A DNA stretch of 9,993 bases from Geothrix sp. Lineage in GTDB: Bacteria > Acidobacteriota > Holophagae > Holophagales > Holophagaceae. Positions within the stretch are counted from its first letter, which is position 1, and each line of letters begins with the position of its first letter. The DNA lies in assembly GCA_023701165.1 (NCBI GenBank), contig JAMPXL010000015.1, positions 1 to 9,993 on the forward strand, in the 5' to 3' direction. The position numbers and the translations under genes are program-made. Below, piece by piece: positions 1 through 5,735 of the stretch. The notes below the pieces were generated by a model. That model was not told the DNA's origin and made no database searches. It was given only the letters and a program-made list of their open reading frames with translations.

Positions 1-447
1 CCGGGTGACGGCGTTGACGATCTTGCTGGGCATGGTGCGGAAGAAGCTGTCGTTCTCCTGGCGCCCCTGGCGCCAGCCGCCCACCACGTCGTAGCCCTCC
101 TCCACCTTGGCCACGAGCTTGGGGATCTCCTCGGGGGGGTTCTGGAGGTCGGCGTCCAGGGTGACGATGATCTGGCCCTTCACCTCGGCGAAGGCGCCGA
201 AGATGGCGCTGTGCTGGCCGTAGTTCCGGTTGAACTCCACGATCTTCACCCGGGGCTCGGCCTTGGCGATGTCCACCAGCAGGGCCAGGCTGCGGTCCCG
301 GCTCCCGTCGTCCGTGAGGACGATCTCCCAGGGCTTGGCCGGATCCGTGAAGTGCTCCGCCATCACCCTGGACAACCGCTCCCACAGCGCGGGGATGTTC
401 TCCTCCTCGTTGTAGATGGGGATGACGATGCTGAGATACGGGTCCAT
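1..447 (-). CDS. Family 2 glycosyltransferase, ArnC/DPM1-like (5' part only)
   Basis: The gene runs off the left edge; only the first 149 codons are seen. The protein opens with MDPYLSIVIPIYNEEEN, the nucleotide-sugar-binding start of GT-A family 2 enzymes. It has a DDGS motif near residue 46 and LDADLQNPPEEIP near residue 97, which holds the metal-binding DxD-type acidic motif in the form typical of ArnC. A GYDVVGGWRQGRQ segment follows, also very close to ArnC (GYDVVGTVRQNRQ). This group transfers a sugar from a nucleotide donor to undecaprenyl phosphate (or dolichyl phosphate) on the cytoplasmic face of the membrane; ArnC itself moves 4-deoxy-4-formamido-arabinose for lipid A modification. 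The sugar cannot be told from this fragment, and a GtrB-like or general polyprenyl-phosphate glycosyltransferase is equally possible. The C-terminal membrane segments expected of the family lie outside the window. The start is ATG at 447, with GGAG five bases upstream. It is divergent from the response regulator at 501. Confidence 0.9.
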   Translation of the reverse strand, partial: MDPYLSIVIPIYNEEENIPALWERLSRVMAEHFTDPAKPWEIVLTDDGSRDRSLALLVDIAKAEPRVKIVEFNRNYGQHSAIFGAFAEVKGQIIVTLDADLQNPPEEIPKLVAKVEEGYDVVGGWRQGRQENDSFFRTMPSKIVNAVTR

Positions 448-500
448 GGGCGCTCCGGAGCCTTCATTCTAGTACGATCAAGCCTGCCCTGGAGTTTCCC
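448..500. promoter_or_regulatory. Divergent promoter region between glycosyltransferase and response regulator
   Basis: These 53 bases separate two divergent start codons, so both promoters and any shared operator must lie here or inside the flanking genes. On the plus strand, TACGAT at 473-478 is a possible -10 element (4 of 6 matches) without a convincing -35. On the minus strand, TAGAAT spans the overlapping bases 467-472. Good ribosome sites are visible on both sides: GGAG at 491-494 for the regulator and, on the minus strand, GGAG ending five bases from the glycosyltransferase start. The promoter hexamers are weak guesses; the location is firm only because nothing else fits between the genes. 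Confidence 0.35.
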
Positions 501-1220
501 ATGCCCGAACCCAAGATCCTGCTGGTCGAAGATGAGCTGAGCCTCGCCGAAGGCATCAAGCTCAACCTCGAGTTGGAGGGCCTTGCCTGCACCTGGATCC
601 CCCGCGGCGACCAGGCCCTGAAGGCCATCCTCACGGAGACCTTCGACCTCGTCGTCCTCGACGTGATGCTCCCGGGCATGGATGGCTTCACCATCTGCGA
701 GAAGGTCCGCGAGGCCAAGAACTTCACGCCCATCCTCTTCCTCACGGCCAAGAACACCGATGACGACCGCATGCACGGCTTCGAGACCGGCGCCGACGAC
801 TACCTCGGCAAGCCCTTCCAGGTGAAGGAGCTGCTGCTGCGGGTGCGGGCCATCCTCCGGCGCGAGGCCTGGTACAAGAGCCGCGAGATCAGCAGCCGCC
901 AGGCCTTCGGCCCCCACTGGGTGGACTTCGACAACTACTGCGGCGAAGGCCCCCACGGCGCCTTCCAGCTGGGCATGAAGGAATCCATGATCCTGCGCCT
1001 GCTCATGGAACGGCCCGGCCAGGTGGTGAGCCGCACGGACATCCTCGACAAGGTCTGGGGCGAGGACGCCTACCCCACCAGCCGCACCGTGGACAACTTC
1101 ATCGTCCGCATCCGCCGCGTGATGGAGCAGGATCCCCACCATCCCCGCTGGGTCCACACCATCCGCAGCGTGGGCTACCAGTTCGATCCGGAAGGGAAGC
1201 AGCGGAAGGGCGAGGATTAA
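501..1220 (+). CDS. OmpR/PhoB-family response regulator
   Basis: This 239-residue protein is a two-domain transcriptional regulator. The N-terminal receiver (about 4-118) has the acidic pair E10/D11, phospho-acceptor D54 in VLDVMLPGMDG, T82 and K104 in GKPF, so all catalytic positions are intact. The C-terminal winged helix-turn-helix (about 140-232) contains the recognition-helix region SRTVDNFIVRIRRVME and ends in HTIRSVGYQF, close to the family's TVRGVGYRF. The linker region (about 120-145) is slightly long and has aromatic residues. It should be phosphorylated by a histidine kinase and bind DNA repeats as a dimer, but no kinase gene is adjacent in the usual RR-HK pair, so it looks like an orphan. 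The start ATG at 501 has GGAG six bases upstream. It is divergent from an ArnC-like glycosyltransferase, and a strong terminator follows three bases after the stop. The target genes are unknown; the shared intergenic region with the glycosyltransferase is an obvious candidate. Confidence 0.95.
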   Translation: MPEPKILLVEDELSLAEGIKLNLELEGLACTWIPRGDQALKAILTETFDLVVLDVMLPGMDGFTICEKVREAKNFTPILFLTAKNTDDDRMHGFETGADDYLGKPFQVKELLLRVRAILRREAWYKSREISSRQAFGPHWVDFDNYCGEGPHGAFQLGMKESMILRLLMERPGQVVSRTDILDKVWGEDAYPTSRTVDNFIVRIRRVMEQDPHHPRWVHTIRSVGYQFDPEGKQRKGED

Positions 1221-1222
1221 CG

Positions 1223-1254
1223 AAAAAGCGGGGCGCGATCGCGCCCCGCTTTTT
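1223..1254. terminator. Bidirectional rho-independent terminator
   Basis: A perfect 32-base palindrome is centred at 1238/1239. An 11-bp G/C-only stem arm (GCGGGGCGCGA with its complement) is flanked by AAAAA on the left and TTTTTT on the right. Read in either direction it gives a very stable hairpin followed by a U tract. It begins three bases after the response regulator stop and lies 12 bases beyond the stop of the minus-strand gene at 1267, so it should end transcription from both sides of this convergent pair. Confidence 0.93.
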
Positions 1255-1266
1255 TGGGCCGGAAAG

Positions 1267-2388
1267 CTACTTGGCGTCGAACTCGCGGCTGCGCGCCAGC
1301 TTCTGGAAGGCGGCCATCTGGGCGGCGAGATCGACCGCGGGGGCCCCCTGCTTGACCTCGCTCAGCACCGGGCGCTTCTCCTCGCCCTTGCTGAACTTGC
1401 TGTCGGCGATCACGGGCTCGTAGGCGGGCAGCAGGGCCAGCTCGCCCGCCGGGCCCTCGGGCGCCTTGGAGGTGGCGATGTCGTTGGCGTGGGCCAGCAG
1501 GGCGGCACCGGGCGCCGCGCCGAGGCGGCGCAGGTCCAGCCAGGCGAACCCCGGATCCCGCAGAAGATCGAGGTCCTCGTTCTCCAGCCAGATGAGCAGG
1601 GCATTCAGGGCCTTGGTCTGGGCAGGATCGGGCACGCGGCGCACCTTCGTCTCGCCCTTGACCTCCACTTCCTGGGGCGTGTTCTCGATCCAGGCCTGGG
1701 CGCGCTTCACCCACAGGGCGGTGATGGCCTTCTGGGCCGCAAAGCCCTCGGGGGCCTTCGGGCCCTTCACGGCCTTGGCCTTCTTCCCCTTGGCGGGGGG
1801 CTCGGGCGCCGCCCAGCTGGGCGCAGCCGCGTCCACCTTGGCGTCGAAGAGCAGGCCCTTCAGCTTCAGGAGCCGGGGTTCCAGGCCCTTGGCGCCCGCC
1901 TTGGCCGCGGCCCGGGCCGCAGTCTGGAGGTCCTTCCAGCTGCCTTCCAGCAGGGTCTTCTTCCCCTCCACGTCATAGAGGCCATGGTTGGCCCGCAGCT
2001 TCGCCAGGTAGGCATCCACCGCGGGAAGGGCGGCCCGGGCCTTCTCGGGCAGATCCGCCTTCACGGCCACCAGGGATTCCAGGGTCTCGCGGACTTCCAG
2101 AACCCTCGGATGGCTCCGGTAGTAGCCCAGCTCGTGGGCGGAAAGGGCGGCCCGGTGCAGCGTGTAGGCCAGCTTGCGCTGGCTGGGCCGGAGCTGATCG
2201 AAGGGCTTGGCTTCGGCCTGGACGTCAGGCTTCGGAACCGGCGGAAGGTCCGCCTTGGCATCGGGCTTGGGTTCGGGCTGGGGGACCTGGGCTTCCGCCG
2301 GGGCCGGGGGGGGAGGAGGCGCGGGAGGGGGGGTCTGGGCCAGGAGGCCCGACCCCACGATGACTGCCAAGACCCAGCTTTGATGCAT
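1267..2388 (-). CDS. Exported proline-rich protein, remotely like the M49 N-terminal lobe, no zinc motif
   Basis: The gene encodes 373 residues of uncertain function. Residues 1-18 (MHQSWVLAVIVGSGLLAQ) look like a short Sec signal peptide cleaved near LLA|Q. Residues 19-62 are a Pro/Ala/Lys/Glu-rich linker (TPPPAPPPPPAPAEA and PEPKPDAKADLPPVPKP). The folded part begins at FDQLRPSQRKLAYTLHRAAL. That segment, together with YLAKLRANHGLYD, a downstream LLFDAKVD and LNALLIWLENEDLDLLRDPG, recalls conserved N-terminal segments of bacterial M49 (DPP III-like) proteins. This resemblance is from memory, not a search. The M49 catalytic motif HExxGH is absent and the protein is about half to two-thirds of the family's usual length, so it would not be a peptidase. 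A second Lys/Pro/Ala-rich linker lies near residues 198-215. The start ATG at 2388 has GAGGAG six bases upstream. The gene lies 58 bases after the MglA-kinase gene on the same strand and is probably co-transcribed with it. Confidence 0.85.
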   Translation of the reverse strand: MHQSWVLAVIVGSGLLAQTPPPAPPPPPAPAEAQVPQPEPKPDAKADLPPVPKPDVQAEAKPFDQLRPSQRKLAYTLHRAALSAHELGYYRSHPRVLEVRETLESLVAVKADLPEKARAALPAVDAYLAKLRANHGLYDVEGKKTLLEGSWKDLQTAARAAAKAGAKGLEPRLLKLKGLLFDAKVDAAAPSWAAPEPPAKGKKAKAVKGPKAPEGFAAQKAITALWVKRAQAWIENTPQEVEVKGETKVRRVPDPAQTKALNALLIWLENEDLDLLRDPGFAWLDLRRLGAAPGAALLAHANDIATSKAPEGPAGELALLPAYEPVIADSKFSKGEEKRPVLSEVKQGAPAVDLAAQMAAFQKLARSREFDAK

Positions 2389-2446
2389 AGGAGGCTCCTC
2401 GTTGGATGTGCGGTGGAGGCCCCTCAGTATGCCGCAGGAATGGCCC

Positions 2447-4816
2447 TCACGCCTCGTTCCGAGTCTCTAGCAGGCGTTCCAGACTTTGTTTCAATTGTTT
2501 TAGATCGAAAGGTTTACCAAGGTAGGGGACCTGGTTCACGTCCAGGAAGCCCCGGGTCATGGCGTCGAAGGAATCCCCCGTGGTGTAGAGGATGCGTTTC
2601 GTCATGGCGGGCCGCTGCGCCTTCAGCCAGTCGAAGAGCTCCACCCCCGAAAGGCCCGGCATGCGGATATCCGACACGATCAGATCGAAGGACCCCTCCT
2701 CCAGACGCTGGACCGCTTCGTCCCCGCGGCTGGCGGGGGTGACGTCCAGGCCCCAGGCGTGGAGGGCGTCCACCAGGCATTCGAGCAGGAACTCCTCATC
2801 ATCCACCACCAGGGCGCGGCGGCCCTGAAGCCCCCCTTCGGCCCCCTTGGCGGCCGCGGGAACCCCCTGGTAGGGCACTTCCAGCAGGAAGGCATTCCCC
2901 AGCCCCTCCTGGCTCCGGACCGTGAGCCGTCCCCCGTGCTGGCGGGCGATGATGTCGGCCACGGGCAGGCCCAGGGCCTCCGGAGTGGCCGCAGCGGCGG
3001 GGTCGAAAACCTCGCCCTGCCGGGCTTCCGACAAGGCGGGACCTGAATCCTGCACGACCACTTGAAGCTGGCCGTCCGCGAGGCGCGTGGCGACGCGGAG
3101 GCGTTTCGTGGGACCGGCCGCGGTGGTCTGGATGCCGTTCAGCAGAAGGTTGGTCAGGGCCTGCAGCATCAGGGCGGAGTCGAGTCCGGCCACGGGAAGG
3201 GTCGGCTCCAGGTTCAGCTCCACGGAAACCCCCATGTGCTGGGCGTTGACCTCCACCAGGGCCGAGGCCTCCTGGATGACCTGGTTGAGCTGGGTCTCTG
3301 TGCGCCGGGCCGGAGGCGGATTCAGCACGGTCTGGAGGGGGTGGAGCAGGCTCTGCACCGCATCCACGGCCTTCACCAGGCGGGCGGCCTGCTCGGCCTG
3401 GTGCGGATCCATGGCCGCTTCGGCGATGAGGCGGGCCTCCAGCAGCACGGGGGTGAGGCGATTCGAGGCCTCGTGGAACAGGGCCGGCACCAGGCGCCCC
3501 AGGGCCTCGTGCTTCTGGGAATGGACCAGCCGGTCCTCCAGGGCCTGGGTCTGGCTCGTGTCGCGGACCATGGCGGAGAGGGCGAGGACACGGTCATCGG
3601 CCCCGCGCACCGGCGCATAGGTGATGCTGGCGGAGAAGGTCTCGCCGCCCTTGCGGATCCGGACGGTCCGCGCATCCCGCACCACCTGGCCGTGGCCCAC
3701 CTGCTGGGTGATCCGCCCCAGCTCGTCCTGGAGGTGGTCGGGCGTGAGCTCGGACATGCTGCGCCCGATGATCTCGGGCCGGGTGTACCCGAAGATGCGC
3801 TCGGCCGCCGCGTTCCAGGTGAGGATCTTGCCGTCCGGCGCGAAGGAGACCACGGCCTCGCCCATGTTCTGGATGAGGCCTTCCAGGTACTTGCGGGTCT
3901 TCTGGTTGTCCTGGTTCGCGTGGTCCAGGTGGGTGTAGAGCTGGCTCAGCTCCTCGTTCTTCTTTTCCAGCGAATCCTTGGTCTGCTTCAGCTCCGAGTA
4001 GAGGCGCGCGGCCTCCATGTTCGACTTGAGCGCGCCTTCCAGCAGCTCCTGGGGATCGGCCGCCTGGCCCGTCTGCAGATCGGTGACACTCACGTTGCTG
4101 TGCTTCAGGACCGTCACGTCCGCGGCCGGTTCCGCCTCCGGCCGCTCCGGAAGTTCCCGCATGCTCGTCCGCACGTTGGATTCGATGAGGGCGAGCATTT
4201 CATCGAAATCTTTGATCTTCTTGTCCAGGTGGTACTTCTTGAAGGTATAGGCGACGGTCTCCCGGGTGATGGCCAGGAAGGTGTCCAGCACGCCGGGGCC
4301 GCGGTTGGCCACGGACTCGAAATAGGGGACGTTGCGGAAATTCAGCCGGCGGTTCATGACGCCCACGGCCATGGCATCGGGCAGGTCCCGCTTGTTGTAC
4401 TGGAGGACGAAGGGGATCTGCTTGATGTTCAGGCGGTTGGCATTGAGGTTGTGGTACAGGTTCGACAGCGAATCCACGTTGTCCTGCATCTTCGCTTCGC
4501 TGGAATCCGCCACGAAGACCACGCCGTCCGCCCCGCCCAGCACCACCCGCCGGCTGGCGTCGTACTGCACCTGGCCCGGCACGGTGTAGATCTGCAGGTG
4601 GATGGCGTTGCCGTAGATGTAGCCCAGGTTGATGGGCAGGAGGTCGAAGAAGAGGGTGCGGTCCTCCTGCGTGTTCACGGAGAACATCTCGCCCCGCTGC
4701 ACATCCGAGCACATGGCATGCAGGGACTGCAGGTTGGTCGTCTTGCCCGACAGGCCTGGCCCGTAGTAGACCAGCTTGAGCAGGATCTCATTGGCACGGG
4801 TATTAAACTGAACCAT
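2447..4816 (-). CDS. MglA-type GTPase / PAS / histidine kinase / receiver fusion protein
   Basis: This is a single uninterrupted 789-codon gene. Residues 1-195 are a complete MglA-family Ras-like GTPase: P-loop GPGLSGKTT (19-27), R53/T54 in QEDRTLFFD, TVPGQ (78-82, with the MglA-type Thr in place of the usual G3 Asp) and NKRD (141-144). The positions match those I recall for Myxococcus MglA. A linker and coiled coil (about 255-310) lead to a PAS domain (about 312-425, with a WNAAAERIFGYTRPEIIG segment). A dimerisation/histidine domain follows with H448 in FHEASN. A HATPase-like region (about 510-650) keeps the N-box N556/N560 but has degenerate G boxes. A C-terminal receiver (666-785) has D672/D673, D716, T746 and K768. 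MglA marks a cell pole and drives motility and polarity; here it may gate, or be gated by, phosphorylation. No signal peptide or membrane segment is seen, so it is cytoplasmic. No MglB/Roadblock gene is in the window. The ATG at 4816 lacks a clear Shine-Dalgarno sequence, but the MglA alignment begins there. Confidence 0.93.
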   Translation of the reverse strand: MVQFNTRANEILLKLVYYGPGLSGKTTNLQSLHAMCSDVQRGEMFSVNTQEDRTLFFDLLPINLGYIYGNAIHLQIYTVPGQVQYDASRRVVLGGADGVVFVADSSEAKMQDNVDSLSNLYHNLNANRLNIKQIPFVLQYNKRDLPDAMAVGVMNRRLNFRNVPYFESVANRGPGVLDTFLAITRETVAYTFKKYHLDKKIKDFDEMLALIESNVRTSMRELPERPEAEPAADVTVLKHSNVSVTDLQTGQAADPQELLEGALKSNMEAARLYSELKQTKDSLEKKNEELSQLYTHLDHANQDNQKTRKYLEGLIQNMGEAVVSFAPDGKILTWNAAAERIFGYTRPEIIGRSMSELTPDHLQDELGRITQQVGHGQVVRDARTVRIRKGGETFSASITYAPVRGADDRVLALSAMVRDTSQTQALEDRLVHSQKHEALGRLVPALFHEASNRLTPVLLEARLIAEAAMDPHQAEQAARLVKAVDAVQSLLHPLQTVLNPPPARRTETQLNQVIQEASALVEVNAQHMGVSVELNLEPTLPVAGLDSALMLQALTNLLLNGIQTTAAGPTKRLRVATRLADGQLQVVVQDSGPALSEARQGEVFDPAAAATPEALGLPVADIIARQHGGRLTVRSQEGLGNAFLLEVPYQGVPAAAKGAEGGLQGRRALVVDDEEFLLECLVDALHAWGLDVTPASRGDEAVQRLEEGSFDLIVSDIRMPGLSGVELFDWLKAQRPAMTKRILYTTGDSFDAMTRGFLDVNQVPYLGKPFDLKQLKQSLERLLETRNEA

Positions 4817-4941
4817 GGGTTCGCCAGGAAAATAGTGGGATCCAGCCTACCACGGGGTTCCGAAACAACAGGCCGGTTCCCAGCTCTACGGCAAGTCCCG
4901 TGATAGCATGACCTTTTCATCCTTTCGAGGTTCCTGGCGCG
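4817..4941. promoter_or_regulatory. Divergent intergenic region, MglA-kinase gene and uppS operon
   Basis: This 125-base non-coding stretch lies between the MglA-kinase start and the leader ORF before uppS. Transcription of both divergent units must begin here or very close by. On the minus strand, TATTTT just upstream of the MglA-kinase start is a possible -10 element with no clear -35. On the plus strand, TAGCAT near 4903-4908 is a weak -10 candidate. No strong operator or terminator was found. The assignment rests on gene layout more than on motifs. Confidence 0.3.
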
Positions 4942-4973
4942 ATGACCGTCCCGACCCATGTGGCCATCATCAT
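4941..4973 (+). repeat. Direct repeat copy 1 (duplicate of the uppS 5' end)
   Basis: This 33-base segment matches 5048-5080 at 30 of 33 positions. It covers the start codon and first codons of uppS and encodes the same peptide, MTVPTHVAII. The three differences are third-position changes: GTC/GTA, CAT/CAC and GTG/GTC. Similarity stops abruptly after the run of ATC codons, so this is not a simple longer tandem duplication. Confidence 0.9.
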
Positions 4974-5040
4974 CCCGGTATGCCCTCCAGGCATACGCGA
5001 GGCCGGCCACGCAGGGCGGACCTTCAAGATCGGCCAATAG
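4942..5040 (+). CDS. 32-codon leader ORF or uppS-start remnant upstream of uppS
   Basis: This short ORF runs from ATG at 4942 to TAG at 5038-5040. Its first ten residues, MTVPTHVAII, are identical to the start of UppS. The remaining 22 residues (beginning IPVCPPGIREAGHAGRTF) resemble nothing I recognise. The catalytic DGNGRW segment that should follow is missing, so it cannot be an active enzyme. Its frame differs from that of uppS (offset 107 bases). Its stop codon overlaps the AGGG ribosome site of uppS and ends eight bases before the uppS ATG, a layout suited to translational coupling. A GAGG lies 11 bases before its own ATG, which is distant for a ribosome site. Either it is a translated leader peptide or a recombination remnant of a second uppS allele. 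The synonymous-only differences lean towards an origin in a functional uppS gene but do not prove present translation. Confidence 0.35.
   Translation: MTVPTHVAIIIPVCPPGIREAGHAGRTFKIGQ
4978..4996. promoter_or_regulatory. 19-bp dyad (7-bp inverted repeat) in the uppS leader
   Basis: GTATGCC and GGCATAC form a perfect 7-bp inverted repeat around the 5-base spacer CTCCA. It sits inside the leader ORF, four bases after the end of the duplicated uppS segment and 52 bases before the uppS start. As DNA it has the shape of an operator for a dimeric regulator; as RNA it would form a small hairpin. No T run follows, so it is not a standard terminator. Which role applies, if either, cannot be told from sequence alone. 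Confidence 0.4.
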
Positions 5041-5047
5041 GGCACAC

Positions 5048-5080
5048 GATGACCGTACCGACCCACGTCGCCATCATCAT
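5048..5080 (+). repeat. Direct repeat copy 2 (genuine uppS 5' end)
   Basis: This is the partner of 4941-4973, at an offset of 107 bases. It contains the real uppS start codon and continues directly into the conserved MDGNGRW catalytic motif, which identifies it as the functional copy. Confidence 0.9.
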
Positions 5081-5735
5081 GGACGGCAACGGCCGCTGGG
5101 CCGCCCAGCGGGGTTGGCCCCGCATCAAGGGGCACAAGGCCGGGGTCCAGGCCGTGGAGCGCATCCTGGAGGCGGCCTCGGACGCCGGCATCCGGCACCT
5201 CAGCCTCTACGCCTTCTCCACGGAGAACTGGAAGCGTCCGCCCCAGGAAGTGGCCGCCCTCATGGCTCTCCTCCGCATGTACCTCCGCATGTTCGTGCAC
5301 CAGTTGACCAGGAAGGGCGTCCGCTTCCACCACCTGGGCGCCCTGGAGGGCATGCCCGCCGGCATCCAGGCCGACATGGCGGCCCTGGAGGCCGCCACCG
5401 CCCAGAACACGGGTATGACCTTCCACCTGGCCGTGAACTACGGCTCCCGCCTGGAATTGGCCCAGGCGGCCCGGCGCTGCGTGGCGGACGGTCTCCGGCC
5501 GGAGGAGGTGGACGAAGCCGCCCTGGGCGCCCGCCTCTGGACCGCCGGGGTTCCCGACGTGGACCTGCTCATCCGCACCAGCGGCGAACACCGCATCTCC
5601 AACTTCCTGCTCTGGCAGTCGGCCTACGCGGAGCTCTACATGACGGACCTCCTCTGGCCCGACTTCGGCCCTGCCGAGCTGAAGGATGCCCTCGAGGACT
5701 ACGCCCAGCGCGAACGGCGCTTCGGGGGGATCTGA
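5049..5735 (+). CDS. uppS: Undecaprenyl diphosphate synthase (cis-prenyltransferase)
   Basis: UppS adds isopentenyl units in cis to farnesyl diphosphate to make the C55 carrier lipid precursor for peptidoglycan and surface polysaccharides. The 228-residue protein is complete. It has catalytic D12 in IIMDGNGRWA with N14, R16 and W17, then GHKAG (28-32), the YAFSTENWKRP motif (54-64) and NYGSR (130-134). It ends with the C-terminal block RTSGEHRISNFLLWQ (176-190) and YAELY, where R176, R182 and E195 match the diphosphate- and metal-binding residues of the E. coli enzyme. An in-frame ATG at 4908 would add 47 unrelated residues. I chose 5049 because homologues begin just before HVAIIMDGNG and because AGGG sits six bases upstream. 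The stop overlaps the cdsA start (TGATG). This is the first gene of the uppS-cdsA-dxr-rseP operon; pyrH and frr, often upstream, are not here. Confidence 0.97.
   Translation: MTVPTHVAIIMDGNGRWAAQRGWPRIKGHKAGVQAVERILEAASDAGIRHLSLYAFSTENWKRPPQEVAALMALLRMYLRMFVHQLTRKGVRFHHLGALEGMPAGIQADMAALEAATAQNTGMTFHLAVNYGSRLELAQAARRCVADGLRPEEVDEAALGARLWTAGVPDVDLLIRTSGEHRISNFLLWQSAYAELYMTDLLWPDFGPAELKDALEDYAQRERRFGGI

Noticed and set aside
1228..1249. GCGATCGC core as a HIP1-like repeat
   Set aside because: It occurs only as the centre of the terminator palindrome, with no other copies noticed in the window.
2118..2140. HELGYY in the exported protein as a possible metalloprotease motif
   Set aside because: It lacks the second zinc ligand of HExxH or HExxGH and lies in the N-terminal lobe region, so it is a chance match.
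1489..2742. Plus-strand frame of 417 codons
   Set aside because: It is a Gly/Leu/Arg-rich shadow of the exported-protein gene that runs on into the fusion gene; no domain and no ribosome site are seen.
3062..4903. Long open frame (613 codons) on the plus strand opposite the MglA-kinase gene
   Set aside because: It is antisense to a gene with unmistakable domains, is rich in His/Gly/Arg/Val runs typical of GC-rich shadow frames, and has no recognisable motif or ribosome site.
4908..5048. N-terminal extension of UppS from ATG at 4908
   Set aside because: The added residues (MTFSSFRGSW and on) are unrelated to the family, and a better ribosome site and the family start fit 5049.
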